From Bombardia bombarda (Eukaryota > Ascomycota > Sordariomycetes > Sordariales > Lasiosphaeriaceae): 64,000 nt of DNA. The notes beneath the pieces were generated by a model. That model worked only from the letters and a program-made list of their open reading frames with translations. It made no database searches and was not told the origin of the DNA. The DNA is taken from assembly GCA_030512295.1 (NCBI GenBank), contig JAULSR010000011.1, forward strand, positions 310,001 through 374,000, written 5' to 3'. Positions 32,573 through 43,837 of this stretch are shown here, one piece after another. Both the position numbers and the translations under genes were made by a program. The stretch's first letter is position 1. Each line of letters begins with the position of its first letter.

Positions 32573-34012
32573 ATGCTCATCGCCATGCCGAACCGACGGC
32601 AGTTATTCACCGTCCTGGCTTTCGTAGTCACCTTCCTCATGACACTCGCCCTTCTCCAACACACCCACAGCATCCCCGCCATCAAAGAAGCGCTCCGACC
32701 CAAACCCAAACCCGACCCAGAACCTCCCGCGTCCACACATCACCCGAAACACAAACAGCCGCCCAAATACACGCCACCGCCCATCAAAGACAACTTCCCC
32801 CTCCTGGCAACCTCGACCTCGCCACCGCCCATCCCAAGCTGGAACATCCCCCGACCCAACCTCCACAAAGAACACAACCTCCCCGTCCCACCCCCGCTCC
32901 TAATCGGCTTCACCCGCACATGGCCGCTCCTCCAACAATCCGTCGTCAGCTACATCACCGCCGGCTGGCCCGCCGACCAGATCTACATCATCGAAAACAC
33001 AGGCGTGCAAATGGCCAACGCGCGCGGCCAGCTCACGCTCCAGAACCCCTTCTTCCTCAACCACACCGTCCTCCGCACGCTCGGCGTAAACATCATCCAG
33101 ACCCCCACCCTCCTCAACTTCGCCCAGCTGCAGAACTTCTACCTCTCCCTCAGCTACGCGCACGACTGGCCGTACTACTTCTGGAGCCACATGGACGTGC
33201 TCGCGCTCTCGTACGAGGACGGCCTGGACGGGGTCACGCCGCGGTACGACGAGCCGGGGTATAAGGCGTTGTACGAGCTGGCGGTGACAGCGCTGGCGGA
33301 GGCAAGGAGGAGTGATCCCCGCTGGGGGTTGCGGTTCTTTGCGTACGACCATCTGGCGCTGGTGAATCCGGTGGCGTATGAGGACGTGGGCGGGTGGGAC
33401 ACGCTGATTCCGTATTATATTACGGATTGTGATATGCATAGTCGGTTGACGATGCGGAATTGGTCGTTGAAGGACGCCAAGGCGGGGATTATCACGGATG
33501 TTAGTGTGGCGCTGGATGATCTGGGGGCGTTGTATCGGGCTGAGGGGGTGGTGCCGAGGTTTACGGATCCGAATCCGCCGGAGGAGGGGGGTAGTGTGGA
33601 TAGGGGCGTGGATGGGACACCAACAACAGCGCCGTCGAGGCGGACACGGAGAAATGTCAATAACAACACGCCCTCCTCTCAGCTCTCGGCCCGAGAGCCC
33701 GGCATTACCCCTCGCGACGGTACCGCGGAACACGACCTTGGGAAATGGCGCGCCCTGCTCCATACGGCGGACGGCATGTTCCACTACAAGGTCAGCAACA
33801 AGGGCGGGCGCAACACATGGCAGACGGGCCAGCGCGGCGGCTACTGGGAGCCGTACCACTACGACGCTGCTGGGTTTCAGGAGGCGCTCGAGATCATCAC
33901 CGAGGCGGGGAAGGAGGTGTATCGGCACAAGTGGGGGCATCGGGACTGTGATCTGATTGAGGGCGGGGGGTTGACGTTTGAGGATCAGTGGGGGGTTGAG
34001 AGGGATTGGTAG
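32573..34012 (+). CDS. Type II membrane protein, glycosyltransferase-like, 479 aa
   Basis: A single exon. The frame opens upstream only with TTG, so ATG at 32573 is chosen (another ATG lies four codons later). Residues about 10-30 form one hydrophobic span (L-F-T-V-L-A-F-V-V-T-F-L-M-T-L), after a short basic N-terminus. This gives the topology of a Golgi type II enzyme with a Pro-rich stem (residues about 40-110). The lumenal domain begins with P-P-L-L-I-G-F-T-R-T-W-P and continues with I-Y-I-I-E-N-T-G and W-S-H-M-D-V. An acidic D-C-D triplet (I-T-D-C-D-M-H) could be the DxD metal site of a GT-A fold. Conserved aromatic-rich segments follow in the C-terminal part. Function is inferred from architecture; donor and acceptor are unknown. 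Confidence 0.7.
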   Translation: MLIAMPNRRQLFTVLAFVVTFLMTLALLQHTHSIPAIKEALRPKPKPDPEPPASTHHPKHKQPPKYTPPPIKDNFPLLATSTSPPPIPSWNIPRPNLHKEHNLPVPPPLLIGFTRTWPLLQQSVVSYITAGWPADQIYIIENTGVQMANARGQLTLQNPFFLNHTVLRTLGVNIIQTPTLLNFAQLQNFYLSLSYAHDWPYYFWSHMDVLALSYEDGLDGVTPRYDEPGYKALYELAVTALAEARRSDPRWGLRFFAYDHLALVNPVAYEDVGGWDTLIPYYITDCDMHSRLTMRNWSLKDAKAGIITDVSVALDDLGALYRAEGVVPRFTDPNPPEEGGSVDRGVDGTPTTAPSRRTRRNVNNNTPSSQLSAREPGITPRDGTAEHDLGKWRALLHTADGMFHYKVSNKGGRNTWQTGQRGGYWEPYHYDAAGFQEALEIITEAGKEVYRHKWGHRDCDLIEGGGLTFEDQWGVERDW

Positions 34013-34601
34013 GTGATGGGGGAGGGGAGGGTGCATTGATATGATCTTGGATACGGTAAAGGCCTGGCGGATTGTGTTTTTTGATCGATGCGGGTATTTT
34101 GTTCTCAAAAGAGTATGTATGAGTTGGTTTAGTTGGAGTGGTATTGGTTATCCAGCCCAGATAAGGTTATGCTGGCGTTGGATGTCTAAAAGTTGGAGGT
34201 TTGCATCAGCTGAAACATCCACGAAATATTATAATCTTTCTAGCCGTTTCTCTTGGCGTGCAGCCGTGTTCGTAAAAGGGGGTAATGTCGGTGAACTGTA
34301 AACACGAGAGCAGGAGCCAATGCTTAGGGGCCAGGGGTTGGAGTCCACGTTCCACCGTCAGCGCCTCACTCATATATATGTTGGCCCAGTCACCTCAGGA
34401 TACACCGTCGGGTGATCCGCCTTCGAAGAAGAGGCGACAGGCTATGCGAGTCACGCGCCCCAATATTTGTCCTATGCAAGAACAGCAAAGTGTTATTCCG
34501 CCCCTTGGAAATACCTATGCAGCAGCGTGAAATCCCCCGTATTTATGGTAAACCCTGCTATGACGACTTGCTACTTCTAATCGTTCTTCTAAATCTAGCC
34601 T
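34013..34601. other. 3'-3' intergenic region
   Basis: Lies between convergent genes. A plus-strand frame at 34285-34530 contains a K-K-R-R segment but lacks the cysteines of a zinc cluster. Nothing else is seen. Confidence 0.45.
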
Positions 34602-36272
34602 TTACGCTTTCCAGACATACAGAACCTTGATGAACTGACCCGTGTTCTTAACAACTGCAACGTGCAGCGGACGGCAGCTGTAAAGCACCAAGCCGTCAAT
34701 TGTATGCTCAATAGTATCCCAGTGGACCAGGTTGACGTCTGCTCCAAACTCGATTAGGAGGCGGACCAGATGGGTGCTTTCAAGCGTGCCGATGGCGAAG
34801 CGGAGCAGCGAACCCCAGGGATATCCTCCGGTATTATAGTTGGGATCTGCTCCAGCGCGGAGGAGCCGTCTTGCAATTACTTCGCTTTTGTTTCGCATGG
34901 CGAGCAGCAATGGGGGCTCATCTTTCTCCAGTGATAGGTTGGGGTCTGCGCCTTGGTTGAGCAAATAGTCGACGATATCGAGACGTGAATTCTGAGTAGC
35001 TAGAATGAGTGGTGTTGTCGTCGTTGCAATTTCGCTGTTGACGTCGGCGCCTCCTCGGACCAAGAGTGCGATCATGCTGATGTCTCCATACTCCAGGATG
35101 ACCTTGTTTGTGGCGATGAGGAGCGGCGACTGCCCGTTTTTATTTCGAGCCTCGACATCAGCACCGTGCAGGAGAAGCAGCTCTGTTAACTCGACGCAGC
35201 CTGCACTTAGTGCGGAGGTCAAGGGCGTGTGTATCATAACCTGAAAATATGGCTCTGTGATAATGTTGACACTGGCACCTCGGGCTAGCAGAGTTTTTGC
35301 CCACTCTAAATCGCTCGTCTTGCATGCCTCAACTAAGTGGACTGCGAGCTGGCGTCGCTGAGAATAGTTCAGCATCAGAGCCTTTGTTGTGAGGTGGATA
35401 GATGCCTTTAATATTGGACGGGTTATTGCAACTGTCTTTAAGTCGTCAATCTGCGGGTCCGTTGGGGCTTTGTCTCTTTCAACACTTGCAACCTGTCTAC
35501 TGTTAAAAGTCGCGAGGGTCGGTAATAGGGCGCCTCTTACGAGGGCACGATAATGTGCAACACAGGGTCCACTCGTGAATAGTTCGTCGTTAGCCTCGAG
35601 TTCTAGTTCGGGGTCCCCGGTGTAGTGGACGAAGCTTGTTGTGGCGTTGGTCCCGCGTACTGTCGAGTTGAGGCTTTGACATCGGCTACTCCTGATAGTC
35701 TCGGCATCGTCAAAGGCCTTTCGAATGACTTTTCTGGCTCCGACCTCCTGGAGCTTTTTGTTCTGCCTCTCGGTGTTGTTCCTATGCTAGTCGTCAGCGT
35801 TCTATTCGGTTAAACCCCTCACAAGTCGATACACTTACTGTTTAACTAGGGATATGAGAAGTATCACGGTTTGAAGCTGGGAATTGAGCCTCTGATCCTC
35901 TTGTTGCAGCGCACTTTGGACCCATAGGTGCGTCATCTTGGTCGCAAAGCTGACTTTCTTCTCTCTCTCGGTAGGCTTGACCTTGGCGACGACGTATCCT
36001 TGGAGCTCACCCAGTACAACCTCACAATCATCCATTGCTAATTTGATGATGGTTTTGAGATCCTGGGAAACCACAGAAGTTTGGTCGAGCCATTGCTGGA
36101 GCTGATCAAGAGACTCGCTAAAGAGGAGTAGTTTAGTCCTCAATGAAGCCAAGGAGCGATCTGCTTTGCGGTATCTTGTGATAAACGTGTCTATCCTCTT
36201 GGCTGCAGAGGCGGCTTGGCCAGCCAGCGTGGTACAAGTGCCGATCAGGGCCACGAGAGCAATCGCCTCCAT
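34602..36272 (-). CDS. Ankyrin-repeat protein with a fungal N-terminal helical domain, two exons, 537 aa
   Basis: Exon 1 is 36272-35839 and exon 2 is 35781-34602; the 57-nt intron has a GTAAGT donor and a CATAG acceptor, phase 2. Residues 1-120 are helical and resemble the N-terminal domain seen on many fungal NLR-like and ankyrin proteins (M-E-A-I-A-L-V-A-L-I-G-T-C, then A-A-S-A-A-K-R-I-D-T-F-I). After a linker, ankyrin repeats run from about residue 275 to the end. They have typical turns: L-L-A-R-G-A-S-V-N, L-L-L-L-H-G-A-D-V-E-A-R-N-K-N-G-Q-S-P-L, L-L-V-R-G-G-A-D-V-N, L-L-N-Q-G-A-D-P-N, L-L-R-A-G-A-D-P-N and L-L-I-E-F-G-A-D-V-N. The protein is probably a cytosolic interaction partner; no effector or nucleotide-binding domain is present. 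Confidence 0.85.
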
Positions 36273-37362
36273 TTCGGCGCCAATGTATAGGAATAGTCAG
36301 CGATGAGACAATTGTTAATAGAATACTTGGATAATGGGTGCTGTTTGTTCTTCCTTGCATCTTTTAAAATCCAGCTTGAGTGGGCCAGTGGTTGAATAAA
36401 TGGTTCTGTGACATGCAACGAAATGCCGCTTAACCAGGAGGCCCTCAGCTTGACCAAGCTTGCTACGGCTGGGGTTTGACAAACCCGTATGGCAGTCTTC
36501 CGCATGTCGCTGGCGTAGCACTATTGCAACGATGCATGGAAGGTATAAAGTAGGTTGTATATATGCTGCATAGCTGATACCAGGCTCAGCGGGTGTAGTT
36601 CAATCAGCTAAGGCGTTGTAAGGCACAATTCGACAACTTGCGACTCGGAACCGCTTGTGTGTGTGCCTTGGGCTACGAGCTGATTACGCCCTAGACTATT
36701 GCAGTTGGAGGAGGAAACGGCGAAATGGGAAGGTGTGTTAGTTAAATGTCGTCAAGATCGCAACAACATATGGAGAAGGTGCGGCCTAGATCATAAACAG
36801 CCAAGAGAAGGCTACCATCAAAACTAAAAGTTGGAAGTCAACAACGGAACGTTCTTTTCATATACCTACCTAAGGTACTAATGCCGATCTAACCATGAAT
36901 ATCCCCTTTTCATTTAAACTAACCGACCCAAGCCTGAACCATTTAACCGAAACCCATGACTAAAATCGTGAAAAGCATCGTCGGCTAGAAAATGACAAAA
37001 GTAATCTCTCTGCCTACACCTACCTGCCAAGATGATCAAAAGCACCACCCATATGCGCCTCGACCACCAGCAATTATGCAAATAACTGCTGCATCCCGGA
37101 CCCAACCAGCTCCCCATTCCAACTTTAAACCCCCTGAAAATGCAAGACCAGAGCAAAAGCAAGCCATGCCCCAATCGACCCCAACCAAGCAAACCCATCC
37201 CCACCCCCGTCTCCAAACTCAACCCCTCTGATTCCCATTCCCATCCCCATCTCCAACCCCTCTCCCCCCATATCCCCCATTCCCCCATTCCCCCATTCCT
37301 CCCTCCCACTTCGCCCCCATTCCAAAAACGCCCCCAGCCCCCAGCCCCCAAGCCCACCCTAC
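36273..37362. other. Intergenic region, about 1.1 kb
   Basis: The promoter of the ankyrin gene, then a C-rich plus strand (36990-37360) which is the 3' flank of the next minus-strand gene. A tRNA-like string near 36590-36660 does not fold. Confidence 0.45.
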
Positions 37363-37935
37363 CTACCCCTTGGTAATATACAAATAAACAACCGGCTTCT
37401 GCCCCGGCAGCCCCGTCCTCGTCTTGTCCCACCCCAACGTCTTGCACGTCATGGCCATCTTGGGCAGCATGTCGCCCGTGAACGTGATCCCCTTGTACCA
37501 CTTGCCATTGCCGCCCTGCACGACCTCGGTCACCGTATTCAGCTTAGGAATAGGGTTGCACGCGCCGAACCCGACGAGCAGCTCCGCGACCGTCGTGCTG
37601 ACCGGCACGTGGCACGCATGAAACGGGATCGCGGCGTCCTGGCGCTGCTCCCAGGGCGGCTTGGCGCACTTGAGGATGTGGATCTTTGTGTTCTCCGTCT
37701 GGAAGAAGTAGTTGTAGCCCGGCTCGCAGCCGACGCCGCCGGTGCTGTTGGTCATGTTGACGGCCGGCAGCGAGGGGTCGATGACGGGGAACGGGCGCGG
37801 CGGGCGCCCGCTGCCGGCGATGCCGGAGGTGTATTGGTAGGGGCGCTGCTGGCTGGGGTCGCCGGGGGTGGCGGCCATGGTGGAGCCGATGCCGCCGCCG
37901 CCGCCCATGGGGGGGTAGCCGCCGGGCATCATGCC

Positions 37936-37978
<43 letters not shown>

Positions 37979-38193
37979 GGGGGCGGGTACATGTAGCGTA
38001 GGCCGCCGCCGCCGCCGCCGGGCCAGATCGTGCCCGGGGGGAAGTAGGGCTGGGAGGGGATGCCGCCGGTGGTGCCGAAGTTCATCATGCGGGCGGCGCC
38101 GGGGCGGGTAGGGGGCGGGCCCATGTCGCGGCCGTGGACGGGGTTGGAGCCGCCGCCGAAGCCGGGGTAGTAGGGCATAGTTGCGGCTGCCAT
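37363..38193 (-). CDS. Pro/Gly/Met-rich protein with a conserved C-terminal domain, 276 aa
   Basis: A single exon with ATG at 38193. The first 140 residues are low in complexity: Gly runs, Pro runs and an M-P repeat of seven to eight units encoded by a GGGCAT hexamer array. From residue about 155 the sequence becomes folded in character: Y-N-Y-F-F, T-K-I-H-I-L-K, P-W-E, F-x-A-C-H-V-P-V-S, L-L-V-G-F-G, N-G-K-W-Y-K-G-I-T-F and L-G-W-D-K-T-R. These look like conserved blocks of a domain shared by other filamentous fungi. I do not know its function. The unstructured N-terminus plus a compact domain would fit a scaffold or RNA/protein-binding factor, which is speculation. Confidence 0.75.
37936..37982. 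repeat. GGGCAT hexamer array inside a coding region
   Basis: About seven to eight tandem copies, in frame with the minus-strand gene, encoding alternating Met and Pro. Length change by whole units would keep the frame. Confidence 0.9.
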
Positions 38194-38232
38194 TGTGTCG
38201 TTGGGATGGACAGCTGGAGATAAATATGTGTG

Positions 38233-39009
38233 CTAGTTATCGGTGTCGTCGGGCACAAAGACGTAGTGCCAGCCGCGTTCACGAGTCCAACGGTGTGCCC
38301 AGGAGCCAGAAGCGTTTGGTTGTTGGGCAGGGGTAACAGGACAAGTCCAGCCGCTTGTTGGGTAGGGATCGGCGTAGTATCCCCGTTGGGAAGAAGGGGG
38401 ATAGTTCAAGCCGTTCCCGGGAGTGTGTGGGCGCCAAATAGGAGGCAGGTTGCTCTGAGGGTAGTCGTGATAGTATTCGTTGGCGTAGTGACCGCCCAGG
38501 CTGTTGATGGCGTAGTTCACCTCAGCGGGGCAGTCGCTTTCGTGGCTGTCGGGGTTGTTCTCTTCAAGATAAGAGAGCCGACCTGAAGACACACAAGTTA
38601 GTCTAGGAGCATATGAACGAGGTTCAGCAACAGTGTATAGGGTATGTACCTTCACGTGGTAAGTGAGATGGAGAAGGAGAGTGAGGCTGGACTAATCCTG
38701 TCTCCGGGCTTAAAGTAGGTGGGTTGAGCTGCCCAATGACTATCTCTGTCTCCCACAGCTTTCTTCCCTCAGCATCGTAGAATGTTCCCACGATCAAGGA
38801 AGCTCGGAATGGAAGGTCAGGGGATTCGAGTGTAACCCTCCAGATGATGCACTTTGTAATCGGATGGGGAAGCTCGACGTTGCAGTGTATCTGCTCGACT
38901 TCCGGGGTATCCACCTTGGGAAATGATTGCTGGCACTCTCGAGGACTCGAGAGACTGCCAAGCAAGACGAGGGGGAAAGGACAGATGAATACGTCGGCAG
39001 ATAGGGGTG
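38233..39009 (-). CDS. Unknown protein, 5' end unresolved
   Basis: Two exons are clear: one ends at 38650 and the last is 38582-38233, separated by a 67-nt GT-AG intron (donor GTACAT, acceptor TCTTCAG, phase 1). The first of these opens at an acceptor-like ATAG at 39011-39010 and must receive an upstream exon in phase 1; I could not place the start codon. Recognisable segments are I-H-C-N-V-E-L-P-H-P-I, C-I-I-W-R-V-T-L-E-S, F-Y-D-A-E-G-R-K-L-W-E-T-E-I, and in the last exon a Tyr/Pro-rich part ending G-W-H-Y-V-F-V-P. The beta-rich first part could be a small sandwich domain. Family not recognised. The stop lies only 39 bases from the start of the next gene downstream, an unusually tight tandem arrangement. 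Confidence 0.55.
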
Positions 39010-41072
39010 CTATAAGATCGAGGTCCAGTTAGCTTCTAGAATAGGCAAGGTGAAAAACGTGGGCCAGGGAAGCAGGAGCCTGACTAGGATGTTCTGAGTC
39101 AATGATGGTCAGCTCGAACAGGACTGACAGTGTTGTTGTTGTGTAGGCTGTAGGACGAGCCAGGACAGCAGTCCACGGTGTATTACACGTCCCCAATAGC
39201 CATCAAAGGACAGGCAGAAGCAGATAGCAATCTTTATGCAGTGATGCAGAACTGCCCCTGGCCCCAAGACAGACTAAAGGAAGGAAGGGGAGCAGAAGAC
39301 TGGGAATGAGGATGAGAAAGAGACAAATGGCATACCTTGACGATATCTCAGACTGAATAAGTTGGCTGGGCAGTCCGTGGACGTATGTTAAGGCAAAAAG
39401 AATGAAGGTGTTGCAGTCAGGGCCCGATTATGGAAGTAATAGGTTGTCTTGCTTCCTCTACACTATCGGTGATGTGAAAACGAAACGGTCAAAGGAGGAG
39501 AAAGTTGCTAGATTATATACCTGAACAAGAGATCTTGGATGCACGACGAACCCCTGTGTGAATGTACAAGCCAGATGCCGCCGGCATGAATCACTTATCT
39601 GACTACCCGGCACGACGGCGTCTGTCCCCAAGAACATGTGTTGGCAGACTGCTAGATGTGGCCCTTGAGGCAGTGTTATCCTGTGCGCCCATCATTTTAC
39701 CCCTGAATGCTGATGAGACGAAGTCCACGCCACGCTCAATCCTGATCAAGACTGGCCGGCAGCTGCCACTCCAACTCATTCTCCAAATTTGATGTGGGTC
39801 GTGAGTGAGGGGATGGGTCAGTTGGCACCATTGGGGAAGGGCTAGTGTTGAATCGAAAGATCAGACAAAATCCCCAATGACTCCTCGCGGTGAAAGGGTT
39901 GAGCCAGATAGCCAGCGTGTGATTCAATGGCGGTGAAGGCCTTGATCGTACGCACGTCGGGGGTCAACTGTCAGTCGCCAGGGCCTGCTTCGTCCGGTGG
40001 ATGATGCACACCTCGAGTGAATCGGGGGCATGACTTGCCAGAAAAAGGTGGTGTCTTTGTCCAGGACAGGTCATCCATCAAGCGCTGTCCCAAGCGCATC
40101 GATCGGGAAATGGCTCCATGGTCGATGATGACTACCGATCTGCCTACCGCAATATGGCAGAGCCACTCGGTCTTGTTCAGCTGATGTTGGCGTTGCGAGG
40201 ATGCGTCGACAATCGTGGCTCAAACAAGGAGAAAGATTACAGGACTTTATTCGTAGTGACTGACTATGAAGAGAACCATCCAACTTATATGTCCAGGTAG
40301 CTGGTTCATATGACACAGTCCGATTGTCAACAATGCCTGTGTCAAACATATGGCCGTAACCAAATCGCTCAGGGGGTCATCATACCCAGAGTGTTGGACG
40401 TTTGTGACGCATTTCCTCTAGGACTTTTGTCGCAAGCCATGGTTCCCGAGACACCCCTTGACAAGATTGGCTACTCGAAGGAGAAGATGTGGAGCATCAC
40501 AGAAAGGACGCCCTTCTCCAAAGGCCGAAGTCGTCCCAAGCACCATCACACGGGCGTAAGGAAACCATCGCCGAACGTGTCCTTCTTGCTGTTGTGCGGC
40601 TTGGCCAGTTCAATGCACACAAGACGGTGACTCACGTCTGCCCAGTAAGTAGAGATGGATATGTAAAATTGCCTTGCCATGCTGTGTATTGCTCCATCTG
40701 TCCGTGACCCGCTGCCTATCTGAGCCACTTCCTGGGCATCCGCGCAGGGCCGGTGTGAGATTGTCGGGATGATAGCGTCCGTCTCTGCCACCCTTTGTCG
40801 CGACACAATGCACCGGTGGTTCCATAACCATACACGCATGGTCCCAACCCCAAGGCCGCCTCGCTACATCATCTTGTGTCCCTTCCACGCTTCGTCAAAT
40901 CGAGGGCACCACTTTCACATGGCGTGCAGCTGCCTTCCACCGCAAATCCACAATGTTCGATGATCGACAAAATCCGCTTCCATGACTCTTGGCGTAAATT
41001 GTTGGCTCCAAGCCAGATGGTGTGTGTATTCTTGTTTTCCCAGGCTCTCGGCCGTAAAGTTGTCGGTCGTCC
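39010..41072. other. Gene-poor stretch, about 2 kb
   Basis: The missing first exon(s) of the preceding minus-strand gene probably lie within 39010-39550. The remainder to 41072 has only short open frames without domains. Confidence 0.45.
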
Positions 41073-41878
41073 TTAGCCGCCCACGTCAGCGTCCTTCTCC
41101 ACAATCCTCACCGCCCCTCCCTTCTTCCCCATTGTCCCCGTTGTCGGCATCGTCGTCGTCGTGGTCGTCGCAATCGCAGTCTGATTCCGCCTCGCGCCGA
41201 CCTCAGTGACCAGGCCCCTCAGGTAAACCTCGGCCTGTACGGTCGCGCTGTAGGCCTCGGCAGACCAGTTCCACACGTTTTTTCTGGCGGCATCAGCGCC
41301 GGCGGCTAGCAGGGTCCTCAGGACGAGCAGGTTACCGTTGCTGCTGGCAAAGTGCAGCGCCGTGTTCCCGTCCTGGTCGCCGCGGGCCAGCGCGTGCGCC
41401 GTCTCGCCGGGCGCCCAGGTGAGCAGGATCTGGACGACGGTGTCGTGGCCCGCCAGGCTGGCCTCCATGATGGCGTCGCGGCCGCGGCTGTCCTGGCGCA
41501 GGATGGTGGACGGGTCCGAGTGCTCGCAGAGGAAGTGGACGACCTCGGTGTGGCCCTGCTGGGCGGCCAGCATCAGCGCCGTCTGGTGCAGGTCGTTGAG
41601 CGCCGGCGTGCCGTCCTCGTGGCCCAGCTCGACGAGCAGGCGGCAGATGGAGAGGTGGCCGAGGGAGGCGGACAGGTGCAGGTTCGAGTTCGCGTTGCCC
41701 GTGGCCGAGTGGTCGGGGTTGTGTAGAAGGTCGGGATGCGACTTGAGGATGCGCGCCACCAGCAGCGCGTCGTTGCTGTGGATTGCTCGGCGCAGCCGCA
41801 GCGAGGGCTCAATCCTGTCAATTAATCTCAGTTTAGTCGCAGGACAAGAGGGTTGGGTAGGTGTGTGGATTCTTACAT
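41073..41878 (-). CDS. AVO2: AVO2-like ankyrin protein (TORC2 subunit), start codon split by an intron, 247 aa
   Basis: The coding exon is 41814-41073. It has no ATG before M-E-A-S well inside an ankyrin repeat. Immediately upstream a 62-nt intron (41876-41815; donor GTAAGA, branch CTAAAC, acceptor GACAG) joins AT (41878-41877) to G (41814), giving CACCATG followed by I-E-P-S-L-R-L-R-R-A-I. The N-terminus E-P-S-x-R-L-R-x-A-I, then L-L-V-x-R-I-L-K-x-H-P-D-L-L and L-L-V-E-L-G-H-E, follows the start of yeast Avo2, a non-essential ankyrin subunit of TOR complex 2 at the plasma membrane. Four to five ankyrin repeats follow, and then a Thr-rich tail from a GTC microsatellite. Orthology is inferred from remembered family features; alternative names are generic ankyrin protein. 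Confidence 0.7.
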
Positions 41879-43149
41879 GGTGAAATTGTTGCAAGGTTGC
41901 CTTTCTCAATCGGCGCGTCGACGGGACGAGGAAAACGGTCAATAGCGTTTGTTCGGTTTGAGAAACCGAGGGGGTTTAAAGTCGAGACGGGTTCAGGCGG
42001 TTGCCTGCCACCAACAACAGTCCTACGGCGCGGATGGCGGGGTAACGGAGCTCGTGAGACGGCGCGCCATGGTTTGGTTTTTTACCGTAATAGCTTCACT
42101 TTGTCTTCAAGACAGAACTGGGACATGTGATTCAAGAGGAAGAAAACTGCCCGTTACCATGGTACGTAATTGACTCAGCCATGTCCTGTGCTTGTTGCCC
42201 ACGCAACGTGCAGTACGATCGTCTGCAATCGCCCAAGACGTCATTCGATGGGGGGAGGCATTTGAACTCAAAGCTCCAAGGCCGCGCGAAACCTTGCGCT
42301 GCAAATCGGGCGAGCAGATGCAAGTACTGACGCGTCTAATTTGCTAAGGTAGGCACATGATTTGCAGCCAAATACACATACTCACTAACGCCGAGTACCT
42401 CAACTCAGCCCCTGCTAAGTGCCCGGTAAGATCCCCTGCTAGCGCTCAGCCAGAATGGGGCAACGACGGGAAGTAAACAAGGATGTGCGCTCACAAGCAT
42501 CAAACGACATGCGTGCAAATGATCGACAATAGATAACGCTTAGTTCCAGGTTCCAGGTTTTGCCCAAAATAACTTGTGATCCTCTTCCCCATAAGGCTTC
42601 ACATTCCCGCATTGACCTACTATTCCAGATAACGATTGAGTTTACGCCACAACAATAACTGCCGTCGTTCCTTGGTAACGAATTCGACAGCTGACCTCCA
42701 AAAGATAAACACCAAAGACGATGCCTTCCAATGGCTACATGCCGAGGTTGGATGTTCATCGTCAAATGAGGACATCTGGCATGAGAACACCGTAATTGAC
42801 AGCATGGAGGTAGTACCCACAACTCTTGCCCGATGCCATCATCCTGAGTTCATCGACATCGAGATTAAGCGCGGCACATGTGAATAACACGGGGGAAAAG
42901 ACCGTCTTGTTTCACTAGCACCCACGCCCTATCAGTATCCAACCAGACGTTCAGATCGGGGTTATATCATGTCCTTTAAGCAGTTCACCTTGGGTGTCAA
43001 CCACCAATATTCTTGCAGCAAGAATATTAATGTATCATTAGGGGTTATCTGCAGCAGGAAACCCGCCGATAATTATACACAACCATGACAATTCCCTGCC
43101 AACGCTCTTTCCGCATCGCCTCTCTCCCCAGCATCCACCATCCCCATCA
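41879..43149. other. Intergenic region, about 1.3 kb
   Basis: The promoter side of the AVO2-like gene and the 3' side of a minus-strand membrane-protein gene. Contains a 23-bp palindrome at 43006-43028. No gene is recognised. Confidence 0.45.
43006..43028. repeat. 23-bp perfect palindrome
   Basis: AATATTCTTGC and GCAAGAATATT flank a central A. This could be a hairpin or a dyad binding site; TTCnnGAA-like spacing recalls heat-shock-element geometry. Function unknown. Confidence 0.7.
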
Positions 43150-43837
43150 TCAACCCCCGACCCCCACACCCACCCCATTTCCATCTCCACCCCCCCTCCC
43201 AGGATACCTAACCCTCGCCGCCCGCGGCTCAATAACCCCCCTAACCGGCCTCGGCCCCCACAAATCCCCATCCACACTCTCCTCATCCCCCCCGTCGCCC
43301 CAACCCGTCAGATACCTCTCCCCCGCCAGCCGATTCACCCCGTCAACCAGCAGAAACGCCGCCAGCACGGCAATGAAGCACGCCAGCAGCACGGCCGCCA
43401 CCTCGGGCGCGTAGTTGTACCCCTGGCCCTTGTGCAGCAGCCCCCCCGGACCGAACACGAGCAGCGGCACGCACGCTAACGCGGCGCACAGCACCACAGA
43501 GCGCACGACCAGCGCCCAGACCAGCTCGCGCTTGTTCATCTTGTTGCGCCGCGCGCCGGCCTTTTCGGCGGTGGCGGACAGGTGGTTGGTGCTGTCGAGG
43601 TTGAGACACTCGCGGAAGCCGATCCAGATGAACGTTAGGACGCCCTTTTGGTCTCGTCTGTCAGTTTATAGGATGTTGGGTTGGTGGAGGGGGAGAGGCA
43701 AGACTGACAAGCGGCATGGCAAAGAGCAGAGGCCCGATGGGATCCATGTCTGCGGCGTCCTTGCGGAAGCGGCGCTTCCCGCGTATGGGCAGGAGGGAGA
43801 GGATGAAGAGGGCGATGCCCGAGATGAAGGCGAGCAT
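43150..43837 (-). CDS. Multi-span membrane protein, two exons, 5' end uncertain
   Basis: Exon 2 is 43644-43150 and the preceding exon ends at 43709. The intron (64 nt, GTCAGT donor, AAAAG acceptor) is phase 0. The most conservative start is ATG at 43837 (M-L-A-F-I-S-G-I-A-L), giving about 207 residues with four hydrophobic spans and a Gly/Val-rich tail. In the same frame, coding-like sequence continues upstream (V-P-D-E-S-R-G-A-I-K-R-R-Q, then TAG at 43864-43862, then D-R-L-L-D-C-F-E-M). Either an exon boundary is missed there or a Trp codon became TAG. No ATG occurs in that frame before a further stop, so an additional upstream exon is possible. Family not recognised. Confidence 0.5.

Noticed and set aside
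34285..34530. Possible zinc-cluster transcription factor fragment
   Set aside because: The K-K-R-R string is present but the six cysteines of a Zn2Cys6 domain are not.
36590..36665. tRNA-like string with GTTCAATC
   Set aside because: The acceptor ends do not pair and no cloverleaf can be formed.
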